Position numbers and translations under genes: made by a program
Part shown: piece after piece, positions 9,929 through 21,601 of the stretch
Layout: every line of letters begins with the position of its first letter
Numbering within the stretch: the stretch's first letter is position 1
Notes under the pieces: model-generated
Database searches by the model: none
Told to the model about the DNA's origin: nothing
Seen by the model: only the letters and a program-made list of their open reading frames with translations
From: Adiantum capillus-veneris
Taxonomy: Eukaryota > Streptophyta > Polypodiopsida > Polypodiales > Pteridaceae
Assembly (NCBI GenBank): GCA_014529385.2
Contig: CM043961.1
Location: forward strand, 12,650,478-12,714,477
Direction: 5' to 3'
Length of the DNA stretch: 64,000 nucleotides

Positions 9929-10363
9929 TTGATCTTCAAAGAAAATGATTGGTTATTGCTCAAGTTCCTAAAAGCACACCTAAGCGACATTATAGGCAAG
10001 GGAACACAAGGACGCCCAACTAGTCACCATAAATATTATGCTAAGTTAGCAAAAAGATATTATGGTCCATTTCAAATTCTTAGGCCTATTAATTGTAATG
10101 CTTTTCATGTGAGCCTCTTGAAACCGTATAAGGACAAGCCACCCAAGGGACCATTAATTGAAGAACGACCTGAGTTTGAGGGTCAAGAAGAGATTTTATA
10201 GCAGAGAGCATCCTACGACATAAAGAGAACGTTTTAAGAAGTGGTAAGTCTATCCAACGATATCTTGTCAAATTTAAGAATTATCTTTTTGAAGATGCAA
10301 GGTGGACGCAAGACATCCAACTAAAGGATGATGTAAACCTTGTAAATACTTGTTGGAATTAGG
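9929..10363 (+). pseudogene. Integrase C-terminus and chromodomain (element I)
   Basis: The GPY/F-type module KLAKRYYGPFQILRPIN leads to NAFHVSLLKPY. After a frame change at 10200 the chromodomain reads AESILRHKENVL, SIQRYLVKFKNYLFEDARW and a tail to TAG at 10361. Chromodomains target chromovirus integration to particular chromatin. The last four codons lie in the copia LTR that starts at 10351, so the natural end is lost. Confidence 0.8.
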
Positions 10364-10575
10364 GTTGCAAGAATGCATACACAGCTTGGGAAAGATGAAG
10401 AAGCTCAAGGTACACTACACACAGAGTGTATTGCTTAGTGCACAATGGAAAGATAAGTTAGCGCTAGAATGATGGGCGTATATACAATACACGGGGGGAA
10501 ATCTCCTAGTGAAGGAAAAAATGTTCGGATGGTCTTAAGTGTGTTCACACACATCACTATCACATATATGGTAAC
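10351..10575 (-). repeat. 3' LTR of reverse copia element
   Basis: The reverse complement of this stretch matches 15185-15392, the LTR end that precedes the primer-binding site of the forward copia copy. Both share GATGTGTGT, CACACTTAAGA, GCCCATCATTCTAG, GCACTAAG and CCTTGCAACCCTAATT-type blocks. The boundary at 10351 follows directly from gypsy chromodomain sequence. The other boundary is approximate. Confidence 0.7.
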
Positions 10576-10786
10576 AAATCCTCCTTAGGAGTGATGCTTC
10601 AAACAAGAGGTGATATGTAGTGTCTAGGAAGTGCCATGCCCTGAGGACAAGATCAATCCACAAAGGGAAGCAAACCCAAAGCTTTGCAAACAACTTTGAA
10701 CCTCTCATCAGGCAATTCCTTTGTGAACAGATATGCAAAGTTGTCTTGTGTTGGCACATAAGCCAATCTAATCTCTCCTACTGAGA

Positions 10787-11026
10787 TTATCTCTTTGACA
10801 TACTGATAATGCACCTCAATGTACTTTGTGCAAGCATGAAAATTGGGTTCCTTGCACCTGCCAATGCGCTCTCCCTGTCAGTGTAGATGATGTTGGCATT
10901 GTCTTGTCCAACATCCAGATCAGCCATAAGGCATCTGGGCCATACACACTCAACCGTAGCTATAAAGATTGCCTTGTACTCAGCTTCACAATGGAAAGTG
11001 GCCACAGTAGGCTGCTTCTTGCTCAA
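10787..11026 (-). pseudogene. copia RNase H
   Basis: KKQPTVATFHCEAEYKA matches the copia RNase H start (usual SKKQPTVA-S-S-EAEY), followed by ATVECVWPRCLMADL and NANIIYTDRESALAGARN. The domain degrades the RNA strand during reverse transcription. The rest is truncated before the LTR. Confidence 0.8.
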
Positions 11027-11109
11027 TCATGATATGCATGAACTACCAAGCATGAAACAAAAACCACTCGTGGACATTCATGTGTCATAATAACCAGCCC
11101 AATTACCAC

Positions 11110-12204
11110 TCAGATAATGAAAGATCTCCTTGATAGACTACCAATGCTTAGACCTTGTGTTATGCATAAATCTACTGACTTGTGAGATTGAAAACTAAAT
11201 AGCGGGCCTCGTATATTGCATACATAAATAAGGCCTCCAATAGTAGTGTGATAAAGAGTAACATCAACAAGATTCCTAGCAACATGAAAACTCAATTTCA
11301 AATGTGTTTCCATTGGAGTACCAACAGGTTTGTAGTCCTCAATTCCAAACTTACATAGTAATGTATGTATGTTTCTTGCTTGACACAAAGAATTACCTCC
11401 ATCACACTGCTTAAACTGTATGCCCAAGTAATGATGCAAAATCCCCAAGTCTTTCAACTTGAAAGTAGCATTCAAATCAGCCTTAAATTCAACAATGTAT
11501 GTCAAACGAGTGAGTCAACAAATCATCCACATATAGAAAGATGATAAAAAATACATCACCCTCATGCTTGACACACAAAGTGGTTTCAATTAGACTGTTA
11601 TGAAATCCTTGCTTAACCAAATGAGTGTCAGCTTTCTCACACCAAACACAAGGAGATTGCTTCAACCCATTCAAAACTTTCTTACATTTTCACACTTGAT
11701 AATCTTGTCCTTTCTTGACAAAACTATGAAGGGTTCCTCAAATATATCACCACTCAAGAAAGTGGTAACAATGTTTGATTGATGTACATGCCATCCAAAG
11801 TGAGCTACCAATGCAAGTAGAAAAAAAATAGTAGTCATATGAAAAGTGGGAGGAAAAGTCTCTTCATAGTCAATGCCTTTTTGTTGTGCATAATATTTTG
11901 CAACAAGTCTAGCCTTGTAGCAATCAATCTAACCATCAGGCTAACGTTTCAACTTGTAAACCCCCTTCATACCAATGGCTTTTTTACTAGGAGGCAAATC
12001 ACATAAAATTCATGTGTCATTTTCTATAAGTGCATCATATTTTGAATGCATGGCAGCCATCCAATCTTTTGAATTCTTTGCTTCATCAAAAGAAAGAGGT
12101 TCCTCCTCATCACATAAACTGGAAACATCCAAAGCAGGGCAATATGGTTCATAAGACGCATGGCAAGAACCTGAATGAGTACGACTATACATAGGAGCAT
12201 CCAA
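11110..12204 (-). pseudogene. copia reverse transcriptase
   Basis: Read right to left: EEPLSFDEAKNSKDWMAAM at 12010-12110 (start of RVT_2), KARLVAKYYAQQKGIDYEE near 11900, MNGLKQSPCVWCEKAD, the catalytic box IIFLYVDDLL near 11540, then FKLKDLGILHHYLGIQF and KPVGTPMETHLK. The YVDD box is intact, but frame changes and stops at 11490-11510 and 11680-12000 break the protein. Confidence 0.85.
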
Positions 12205-12750
12205 TTTACTAAACTACGCACTAGCCGTTTTGGCATGCCTCCAACCTCTTGATTCTCAACCCTTTCCGCATCAAGTAGATCATGTACATCTGCACCAATA
12301 ATATGTTGATCCATAACATTTTCTAAGACCCCATTGTCATTGTAATTTGGATTTAAATTTCCACCATTAAAAAGAGGTAATAAATAGTCATAAATGCATG
12401 TGAGTTTACATTGTTGTCTCTGGTAGATGATAACAAAGCATGAGTACAGTCTTCCACAAACACAACATCTTGTGAAACCAAGATACGTTTTTATTTGCAG
12501 ATGGTATAACATGTAACCTATGCTTTTGGTACTACAACCAACAAAAATGCATTTAACAACCTATGCTTTTGGTATTACAACCTGTAACCTATGCTTTCGG
12601 TACTACAACCAACAAAATGCATTTAACAAGCTTATCATCCAATTTTTTGCACTATGTTTGTGGAACCAAAGCATAAGCTAAACAATCAAAAAGGTCCATG
12701 TGAACAATAGATGGCTTCTTATCATGCCATGCTTCGTAAGGATTCATAGA

Positions 12751-13100
12751 CTACAAAGCTTTTGTAGGACACTTCTTGAGTACATAAGTAGCTTGACTCT
12801 TGACCATACATCCTGCCATCTCCGTAAGCGACTTGTCTTTCCTTTCAGCAACACCATTTTGTTGAGGTATATATGGCATTGTACATTGGTGTTTTAATCT
12901 ACAATTAGCCAAAAATGCATTAAACTCATGAGATATATACTCGCCCCCTCGATCTGAAGGGAGCGGGCCCATAGTACATTTTAGAGACATTTTCAGTCAT
13001 ATCTAGAAATTGCTTGAAGCACATAAATACTTCAAACTTATCTTTAAGCGGATACACCCATGCATGGCTGGAGTAATCATAAATGAAAGTCATAAAGTAT
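12751..13100 (-). pseudogene. copia integrase
   Basis: SDRGGEYISHEFNAFL, PYIPQQNGVAERKDKSL and EMAGCMVKSQATYVL are the hallmark integrase core and tail of copia. The upstream side (13000-13100) reads HGWVYPLKDKFEVFMCF in another frame. It corresponds to 17480-17760 in the forward copy. Confidence 0.85.
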
Positions 13101-13346
13101 ACCTAAGAATAGAGTTTTCATAGGTCCACAAACATCAATGTGCATAAGTTGCAACCTACATGTAGCCCTTACTGAATCATCCTTTGGAAATTTTGAATGC
13201 TACATCTCACCCAAAATCCAACCTCACAAACATGCTTAGAAGGTGCTTCAAAAGGCAGCAAAGAATCAACCATATCAATTTTTTTGTAAACGCGGTAAAC
13301 TGGCAAAATTTAGATGCCCAAAACGTGCATGCCAAAGTTTTGCATC

Positions 13347-13870
13347 TCAAACAACCTTTGAATCCCCAATTGCATTAAAGCAAGACCAAGTCTTGCAAGT
13401 GCAGATATAGACAAAAGGTATTTTTTTAATTGTTGGTACATAAAATGCATTAACAAGTGTGAAAGAACCGCCATTCAATGGAGTTAGCACAATCTTTCCA
13501 ACTCCCTTGTCTAGATATGAGGCATTGTTGGCACAAGTGACTGTATTCTCATGAGGGATAGACTCGAGCGAGGTAAACAAGTCAAGATCTGAGGTAATGT
13601 GCTTTGTAGCACCATTATCAAAGTACCACACATGTGAATCTACAAAAATTGACATACATTCATCATTGACATAAGGATCATAAGTACATTTTGCAGTAAA
13701 TGCTCACTCTGCATCTACATCACAATCTCCATTCCCTAAAGATTCTACAACAGTTGCACTTGTAGTGGATCCTATAGTAGATTCAACCTCTTTTTTATTG
13801 GCCTTGTTTGCCTTTAACTTAGGACATTGCTTAATCAAGTGATCATTAGTCTCACAATAATGGAAACGCA
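13347..13870 (-). pseudogene. copia zinc knuckle and protease
   Basis: HYCETNDHLIKQCPKLKA near 13820-13865 is the gag zinc knuckle, with its first Cys changed (the forward copy keeps CHYC). HVWYFDNGATKHITSDL near 13600 is the protease active site with D-N-G instead of D-S-G. The frame ends in the pre-integrase region. Confidence 0.8.
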
Positions 13871-14608
13871 TGTTTTTATTGACATTTTCACCAAAATTCC
13901 CTGATGGGGTGTTGAAGTAGAAGCATTAGAAATAGATGATTGCATGATAAGTGGCTGTATTGTTGTTATCACCTTTTCTTTGAGCAGCAACAAAAGCCTA
14001 CTCAATTGCACGTTGTTTATTTCTTGAAAGTGACACTGCAATAGCAATGTGCATAATGCATCAAACTTGACAACTTGAGGGTCTCTTTGGGTTATAAGTC
14101 TCCAAGAACTAGCAAAAGTATGGCAATGAACAACCCGCACAAGGGAACTGTTAGAAATGATTCCAACTGCAAAAATGAGTTACTCATTGATATCCTTGAT
14201 ACCCACAAGGAAAGGGTGTCTTCCTCATGCATAATCCTCCTTGAGACTTGCATAAAGGCTAGCCGAATATCCCAAGCTTGTTTTGCATATTTTGTTGAGT
14301 GAATGTGAGGAGTAATAGTGCACTTCATAGATAATACAATCAATGCATGAGGATACGCATCTCTAACATCCCAACAAGACTGCTAAACCATAAGCAAAAT
14401 AACTCTAGTAGCAGTAGACCTACCACCAAAGCCTACGACATCCTCAACAGAGCATGTACCCACAGAATGCAATGCTTGCACAACATTCCAAATTCCCTTT
14501 GAAACAAGAACATGCTGCATCATGTAAGATCACATTGGGTAATTGTCCCCATCCAATTTATCCTCAACATCAAACATCTTGAATACATATGTGTTGTTGT
14601 CAGCCATG
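13871..14608 (-). pseudogene. copia gag
   Basis: ATG at 14608-14606 starts MADNNTYVFKMFDVEDKL, then DGDNYPM and HVLVSKGIWNVVQ, parallel to the gag start at 15743. The remaining gag is in several short frames with stops, for example a UBN2-like stretch at 14092-14343 (AKQAWDIRLAFMQVSRR). Gag would form the particle. Confidence 0.75.
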
Positions 14609-14765
14609 GCAAGTGACTGCACTTGATGAGAAAACTGCCCGAAAGGAGGAGAAACAAAACAGGACTAGCATGTGCTATATAACACAACCCAAAGAAGATG
14701 TTAAGGGACCTATTATGTAGAAAATTGCAAAGAAATTTTCCTTTCACTTTCAAAAAGATAGGGAG

Positions 14766-15184
14766 AGGAAAGGACTTTTTAGCTCCACCCAGTGCAAGGG
14801 CCTAAAGAAATGGCTCAAGAAGCTAATGGAAAAGTATCCTAATGAATGTCCTTGTCTCCTTATCCATGCACAATTATCAACTTAATCCCTTAAAACTAGG
14901 GATTCTTACAAGGCCCATGTAAAGTCCATATTTTATCTAATGCAACTATATTTGGTGAAAACCTCACTTCACATCCATCAAAAACATCCTCAATCTTCTT
15001 ATCCCTCCTTTCCACTTGAATCAACCCAATAGGTTTGTCGTAGCTAATATGTTGTGTTTGTTGCTACTTTGCTACTTTTTTTGGTTTGTATCCTCTCTTG
15101 CATTTTCTTTACTATCTTGGTCCCAACAAAATGAGGTCGAGACACAAGTTGTGGTAGCCTATTGGATCACCCTCTATCTTATTC
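14766..15184. other. Junction between the two copia copies, no gene seen
   Basis: Non-coding sequence between the leader of the reverse copia and the LTR of the forward copia. No GCTCTAATACCA-type site (the reverse-strand primer site) is present, so the reverse element's 5' LTR is missing rather than hidden here. Part of the right side may be LTR U3 of the forward copy. Confidence 0.5.
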
Positions 15185-15392
15185 CCATATATGTGGTAGT
15201 GATGTGTGTCAACACACTTAAGATTGCTCGGGCATTTTTTTCCCCTCAATAGGAGGTTTTTCCCCCCGCCCATCATTCTAGGGCTAACTTATCTTTCTAT
15301 TGTGCACTAAGAAATACACTCTCTATTGTGTTCCTTGAGCTTCTTCATCTTCTCCAAGCTGTGTGTGCATCCTTGCAACCCTAATTGCAACA
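15185..15392 (+). repeat. 5' LTR (3' portion) of forward copia element
   Basis: Inverted match to 10351-10575. Ends in CAACA directly before the primer-binding site. The left limit is approximate because the U3 region could not be paired. Confidence 0.65.
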
Positions 15393-15394
15393 AT

Positions 15395-15406
15395 TGGTAT
15401 TAGAGC
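15395..15406 (+). promoter_or_regulatory. Primer-binding site, tRNA-iMet type
   Basis: TGGTATTAGAGC, two bases after the LTR end. It differs by one base from the standard TGGTATCAGAGC used by many plant LTR elements. Confidence 0.75.
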
Positions 15407-15742
15407 CTCCCAAAGTCGTCAGCATTGCCATCACCTATTTGTTCATTTTCTTCGATTTGAGTGAGCTATGGTGAGCTTCAGCAAGCCAATTAATACTTTG
15501 GGGTGAGCTCATGGAGCTTGGTTTGCTCAAAATTTTGATTCGGGCTCATTTTAACCTCTATTGCCACGATAGACAGTGTTGCACATGCAATTTTATCATT
15601 TTTTGCAAAATCTTTGTCAATGCAATTTTTTTGCAGAACCGTTCCCTTATAGTCCTCTTTGGGTTGTGCTATATAGCACATGTTAGTCCTGCTTCGTTTT
15701 CCTCTTTCCGGGTAGTCTTTACATTAGGTGCAGTCACTCACA

Positions 15743-16480
15743 ATGGCTGACAATAACGTAGGTGTTTTCAAGATGTTCGTTATTGAGGATAAACTAGATG
15801 GGGATAACTACCCAATGTGGGCTTACATGATGACACATGTTCTTGTGTCAAAGGGAATTTGGAATGTTGTGCAGGGCATTGATGTACATCCATCTTCCAT
15901 GGATATAGGCTCTGTTGAGGATGTTGCAAGTTCTAGTGAAAGATTGGTTGTTGCTTGCCTACTATTCATTAGGCTTGTTGGGATGTTAGAGATGAGCATG
16001 CTCATGCATTGATTGGATTATCTATGAAGCACAATATTACTCCTCACATTCCCTCAGCAAAGTCAACAAAATAGGCTTGGGGTACTCTCGTTGATCTTTA
16101 TGCAAGTCACAACGAGGCTAAACTTGTCTTTTGCATAAAGAGCTGGAGTCAAAGATTATGCAAGAGGAAGATGACATGGGCACTTTTCTTGTTTATGTCA
16201 AGGATATTAATGAGAAACTCATTTTCACAGACGAAGTCATTTCTGATAGTTCACTTATGTAGATTGTCCTCAATGCATTGCACATTCTTACCAAAATTTT
16301 GCTAGTACTTGGATACTTATGACCCAAGGAACCCCTCAAGTTGTCAAGTTTGATGCATTATGCACACTGCTATTGCAAGAGTCACTTTCAAGAAAGAACG
16401 GGGCTAAATAATGTGCACTTGAACATGCTTTTGTTGCTGCTCAAAGAAAAGGTGGTAACATTAATGTAGCCACTTCTCAT
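15743..16480 (+). pseudogene. copia gag (forward copy)
   Basis: ATG at 15743 opens MADNNVGVFKMFVIEDKL, then DGDNYPMWAYMMTHVLVS and GIWNVVQGIDVH, clean for about 90 codons. From 16000 the frame is lost, though RDEHAHALIGLSMKHN-like and LEEDDMGTFLVYVKDI-like pieces appear in other frames. Confidence 0.75.
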
Positions 16481-16489
16481 GGATCTTCA

Positions 16490-17008
16490 GTGAGTGACAA
16501 ATCACCTGTTCCTAATGCTTCTCTTGGCAACACCTCATCTAGGAATTCTGGTGAAAAGGGCAAGAAGAAGATGCATTGCCATTATTGCAAGGCTAATGAT
16601 CACTTGATAAAGCAATGTCCTAAGTTAAAGGCAAAAGAGGCAAAAAAGAATGAGCTTGAATCCACTACAAGTGTGGCTATTATAGAATCTTTTGGGGAAG
16701 GAGGTTGTGATGTCAAAGTAGATGCAGAGTGGGCATTTAGTGCAAAGTGTACTTATTATCCTTTTATCCATGATGCATGTATGTCAGCTACTGCAAATTC
16801 ACATGTGTGGTACTTTGATAGTGGTGCTACAAAGCACATTACTTCACATCGTGACTTGTTTACCTCTGTTGAGTATGTCCCTCATGGGAATGCGGTCACT
16901 TTTGCCAACAATGTCTCTTATCCGGTCAAAAGAGCTAGAAAGATTGTGCTGACTACTGCGATGGTAGTTCTTTCACACTTGTTGATGCACTTTATGTACC
17001 AAGGATAA
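16490..17008 (+). pseudogene. copia zinc knuckle and protease (forward copy)
   Basis: One frame of 172 codons holds KKKMHCHYCKANDHLIKQC, a complete CX2CX4HX4C knuckle, then NSHVWYFDSGATKHITSH with an intact D-S-G protease site. The frame shifts near 16960, before the end of the protease domain. Confidence 0.85.
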
Positions 17009-17154
17009 AAGAGAAATTTTTGTCTATATCTGCACTTGCAAGACTTTGCCTTGTGGGATGATAGATGCACAGTCCATGATCTCAATTTTTGTGATGAAAT
17101 AGTTGCATCTAGCATTTTGTGATGTGGATTGTATAAGCTCACTTTATATGAAAA

Positions 17155-17650
17155 GTGTGGGCAGAATTTTGCAAATGCAGTTGTGATTCAAAGGTTGTTT
17201 CAGATGCAAACCTTTGGCATGCATGTTTTGGGCATCTGAATTTTGCGAGGTTGTTTCATTTGCAAAAATCTCATATGGTTGTTTTTTTGCCGCCTCTTGA
17301 AGCACCTTCTAAGCATGTTTGTGAAGGCTGTATTTTTGCAACATTTGAAGTTTCCAAGGATGTTTCAATAAGAGCTACATGCAAGTTGAAACTTGTGCAT
17401 GGTGATGTTTGTGGGCCTATGCGAAGTCCATTCTTAGGCAATTGTCTATACTTCGTGACTTTCATTGATGATTACTCTAGGCATGCATGAGTGTATCAGC
17501 TTAAAGATAAGTTCAAAGTATTTATGTGCTTCAAGCAATTTATGGCTATGACGGAAAATGTTTCTAAATGTACTATGGACACTCTTCGTTCAGATAGAGG
17601 GGGAGCGTACATGTCTCATGATTTAATGCATTTCTAGCTAATGTAGATTA
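17155..17650 (+). pseudogene. copia integrase (forward copy)
   Basis: NLWHACFGHLNFARLFHL with CEGCIFATFEVS gives the HHCC zinc site. LVHGDVCGPM and YFVTFIDDYSRHA carry the first catalytic Asp region, and TLRSDRGGAYMSHD near 17590 the second. A TGA replaces Trp after YSRHA at 17488-17490. Later stops and shifts end the domain. Confidence 0.85.
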
Positions 17651-17917
17651 AAACACAAAAAAAATGCCATATACACCTTAGCAAAATTGTGTTGCTAAAA
17701 AAAAAGCAGGTCGCGTATGGAGATGGAACAATGTATTGTCAAGAGTCAAGCTTTCCCACATTCGTTTTGGCTTGAGGCCATCATGTGTGCTACTTATGTA
17801 CTTAATAGGTGTCCTACCAAGGCCTTGCAATTTATGACTCCTTATGAAGCATGACATGATAAATCCATCTATTGATCACATGTGTGTTTTTGGTTGTTTA
17901 GCTTATAAAGAAAAAAA

Positions 17918-18166
17918 ATGGATGACAAGATTGTTAAATGCTTTTTTGTTGGTTACAATACTGAAAGCAAAGATTGTGGGTTATATAATCCGCAAACGAA
18001 ACACATCTTGATTGCAAAAGATGTTGTGTTTGTGAGATATTTTTTCAAGTCTTTGTTATCGTGTACCAGAGACAATAATGTAAGCTCACAATACATTTAT
18101 GACACTTTATTGCCTCTTTTTAATGGTGGAAACTTGAATGTAAATTCTAACAAGGCACATGTATAG
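17918..18166 (+). pseudogene. copia integrase-RT linker (forward copy)
   Basis: KIVKCFFVGYNTESKDC and YNPQTKHILIAKDVVFV are the conserved linker between integrase and RT. The sequence stops resembling the reverse copy at about 18165. RT and RNase H are absent, cut off where a new LTR-like sequence begins. Confidence 0.75.
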
Positions 18167-19421
18167 CCTATGGAGGTGTTGATTGGCGAGCATCAACCAC
18201 ATGCATTGCGCTTCCATTGATGTATACACACATGTGTATACATACCTTCTTGTATCTACGGGCTCTCTGAGAGTTTCAACTTGTATTTGTGAGCCTAGGT
18301 CTTATGCACATTTGGCGGCCGGCCACTTCTCTAAAAACTCTAGGTATAAATGTCAAATGCTACAATGTGAAGCTCATTCTTGTGAGAGCTAGGGTGGAGA
18401 GTAGAGAAGAGAGGTGGCTATGGAGATGGAGCTCCTCTCTCACATTGTAGCTAGCATTGGATTGATAATGCAAAGCTATTTGTCTCTCTATGCTTCTCTC
18501 CCATGTCTCTATGTGTTGTGATGCTTTAATTTGTGATTAGTAGTCTCTAATTTCATCTAATCATTCTCTCCTCTTGATAATTTCCTCATTGTTGTGAACT
18601 TTTTCATGTGCGTGCTCGATTAGAGAGTGTGTGTTGAGGCAATGGCATTGCATTTCTCTAATCTTGGCTTCCATATGCTTGTGTGTGAGTATTAGTCATT
18701 AGTGAGGGATTAGCATCATGTCCTTGAGTTTGTGAGAGTTGAGTGATGGATCGAGGTGTGTGTGCAAAGAGCTTTCCATCTCTTCTTGCATTCCCTCTTC
18801 TCTAATCACTAACTCCTACTCTCTCATTAGAGTCCTCAATCTGTCGCATTTGGTGCATCCACGCCTCCATGCACTAACCAGGTTCCGAGCCACCAGATAG
18901 ACATTCTATCGATGGGTTGTGCGCTATGCTACGACCGTCAACACTGACCCGTTTCCGGGGATTGAGCTCCTAAGCTAGAGGATCACCTGTGTGATGGTTT
19001 GAGTTCTAACTTACATTAGGATTTGGTGTTGGTTGTAGGAATAGCGATATGAGTTGTTTTGGATAGCTTGTAGACTAATTTTGCGCTTTTTCTCTCTTTG
19101 TACACACTAATTTCACACTAATCCGCTAACAATTGGAGTGTTTTACATGTGTGTGTCTAATTAGAGGCTTGGTAATCACTCTTGTGAAACAAAATTACCG
19201 AAATTTCATGAAGATTTGAGTGATTTTTAGTGTGTAATTAAGGGATTTTTCAATAATTATCCCCTCTAATTACTCACTAATTACATGTGCGTTTAATGCT
19301 ACACATTGATAAATCTTTGATTGGATGTGTACTCGTTGATTGATTCATTTAATTTTATTGAAATGGAAGCTACACATAAGATTTGGTGTTGGTGTGTGTA
19401 GGTCAATGCGGTTTTGAGAGT

Positions 19422-19442
19422 ACACACACACACACACACACA
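19422..19442. repeat. (CA)n microsatellite
   Basis: Ten CA units within the candidate LTR. Confidence 0.9.
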
Positions 19443-20351
19443 GTGGTGGAGTCGTCGATTGGAATGGAAATTTGATGCAATTCTTGGCATCGTGCATTAA
19501 CGTAATTAGTTGCTGATGTAGGTAAACATCTCAAATGAAAATAAGAAGCAACAAAATTGGTTTAATTTTGTGCGTATTGAGATGCATCTATGTAGACAAA
19601 GTGCACAAAATTGAATGCAAATTATAGCTTAGTTGGTGCCAATTTGATTAGTGAAAAGCAATGAGTTGCTTGATTTTGTTATGGTGATCATGTATCAATT
19701 CTTTTATTGTCAAAATTGCGTCAAAATGTTGTCCAATTGCTGGTAGAATTATGTGTATGCACTAATCACCGATTTTCTGCTTAATTGTGCTAGTGTGTGC
19801 ACACATGATTGAACTAGTAGTTGGTGAAAAATTGTTATGTAATTGGTTGCATTGCAAATTCTAAGTTGTGGTGATCAAGTGTGTGCATAGGTTTGCCTAA
19901 TTGCATTGTTGCTTTTATTACTTTTTGGATCAAAATTAGACCAAAAAAAGGAAAATTCGGTCAAATTTTCATTTATTTGATTGTCAAATGCATTAGAAAA
20001 TGATTTGGGTCGTGATCTTGATATGTTAAGTGCCAAAAATTGAGTAGAACAAGCAGCATAATTTTTACAAAAAAGGCTAATTTTTAATCATTTTTAGGCT
20101 AATTTTTTGCTGTTTTAGCATATTTTTGCTAATTTAGTGCCTAAAATTGCTAAAGTTTTATACAAAATTAATAAAATTGAGAAGAATCTGATGTAAAACC
20201 AATTTGGAACGTGCAAAGCAAAGCAATGAATTTGTGCTAATTTCCGGCTATATTTGACATTTTGGGAGCATTTTTTGGATATTTTTTTAATATCGTGCAA
20301 ATTTTCTTACTTTTTTACCTTTGTGCATAGAAAAAGGGAACAAAAAAATCA

Positions 20352-20378
20352 CCCCCCCCCCCCCCCCCCCCCCCCCCC
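20352..20378. repeat. C homopolymer, 27 bases
   Basis: Uninterrupted run of 27 C, followed by long T-rich then A-rich stretches (20400-20670). Confidence 0.9.
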
Positions 20379-21055
20379 GCATCTCACTCATCCCTATATT
20401 TTTTCATATTTTTTGCTATTTTTTTCTAATGTTTATAAGCCTTTTTTCCTTTATTTTTGTCTTTATTTTATTTTATGTGCTTTTTATTTTTTTAAACCTT
20501 GCATTTTCTTTTTATTTTGGTTTCTTTAAGAAAAAAACAATTCCCCCTAGAAAAGCCTTTTCAAACCAAAAAAATACAAAAAAGAAGAAACAAAAAAAAA
20601 GTGAATTAAAAAAAAAAACATAACAAAACAAAACAAAACAAAAAAGAAGATTAAGAAAAAAATATACATACATACACGCGTGACCGCACCCCTACACACA
20701 CAACTCACACACCTACAAGAAGACCAAAAAACAAGAAGGCTCTTTCCCTTTCCTTCTTTCTCTCCCTCTTTCTCTCCTTAAATCACGGGTGCCAGAGTTG
20801 CAGACTTTTACGTTTTTTTAAACTTTCTCTTTATTGTATTTCATTTCATTTTATTTCCTTTCAATTTCAGTTCATTATCATTTCACTTCATTTTCATTTT
20901 AATTTCATTAGAATGCAGCAGATCAGCAAGCGTTTTCAGATTTCAGCCAGATCAGCCAACGTTTTTACATTTCAAGTCCTAGTTCGACGAAGCGTTTGCA
21001 GATCCAGGCCGCAGTAGCAAATCCCTAGCAGTGGATCTAGCGTTTACAGTTTTCA

Positions 21056-21330
21056 GCCTTGACACCGTCGTCCTCGACACCATTGTCGTCGTCGACATCG
21101 TCATTGTCATCGTAAATCCCTATCTTGACGACGACACCTTCTTCATCGTCATCGCAGTTCCGGACTTGAGGAAGACACCATCGTCGTCATCATCACAGTC
21201 ACCGCCGTAGTCGTTGTCATCGTCGTTGACGTAGACTAGCAGTACCCGGCATCAACATCACCGTCTTTGACACAAAACCCGTTGTCGACATCTTTGTCTT
21301 CGACATAGACCCCTTCAATACCTCAGTAGA
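21056..21330. repeat. Degenerate GTC/GAC trinucleotide repeat
   Basis: Many GTCGTC, CATCGTC, GACGACACC and CGTCGT words in irregular order. No long frame is convincing. Confidence 0.7.
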
Positions 21331-21392
21331 ATCAGTACCCTTCAGCATCAATATCCATTAGCATCCGCATCATTGTAGTAGCATTGTGCAAG

Positions 21393-21398
21393 AATAAA
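21393..21398 (+). promoter_or_regulatory. Polyadenylation signal AATAAA
   Basis: AATAAA about 200 bases before the LTR end, followed by T/C-rich sequence, as expected for the R region of an LTR. Confidence 0.4.
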
Positions 21399-21601
21399 GA
21401 AAGTACTTGCTCTGGCAACAGAGCAAGGAGGCCCTTGAGGGTTGGGACCCGACATCCCTGTGTTGTCTCTTTTCTCTCTCTCGTCTCTCTCTTTCTTTTA
21501 TTTCATTTCAGTTCTTTCAAGTGAAGTAAGGTGTCCCTTGTGTTTGTGTGCGGAGTACTAGATCCGAGCAAATCCTTATTCTCTTCCGTTGCACATGACA
21601 T

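Larger units (their letters stand above)
7404..10350 (+). mobile_element. Ty3/gypsy chromovirus relic (I)
   Basis: Domains occur in gypsy order: gag zinc knuckle, protease, RT, RNase H, integrase and chromodomain remnant. All carry stops or shifts. About 165 codons between the RT palm and RNase H are missing at about 8640-8680. No LTR was recognised on either side, and the 3' end is cut at 10351 by a copia LTR. Dead copy. Confidence 0.85.
10351..14765 (-). mobile_element. Ty1/copia element, 5'-truncated, reverse strand
   Basis: On the reverse strand the order is gag, protease, integrase, RT, RNase H, LTR, which is copia order. The 3' LTR is at 10351-10575. At the gag side the leader stays similar to the forward copy (15500-15743) out to about 14765, then stops with no primer-binding site or 5' LTR. 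Every domain carries breaks. Confidence 0.85.
18177..21600 (+). repeat. Candidate very long LTR (3.4 kb)
   Basis: The right end is well supported: CATGACA at 21594-21600 directly before a primer-binding site, with an AATAAA 200 bases upstream. The left limit at TGTTGATTGGC is inferred from the abrupt end of copia similarity and the TG start. No second copy lies in the window, so neither length nor target duplication can be confirmed. Inside are (CA)n, C27, A/T-rich filler and a GTC-rich stretch, with no gene. Confidence 0.4.
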
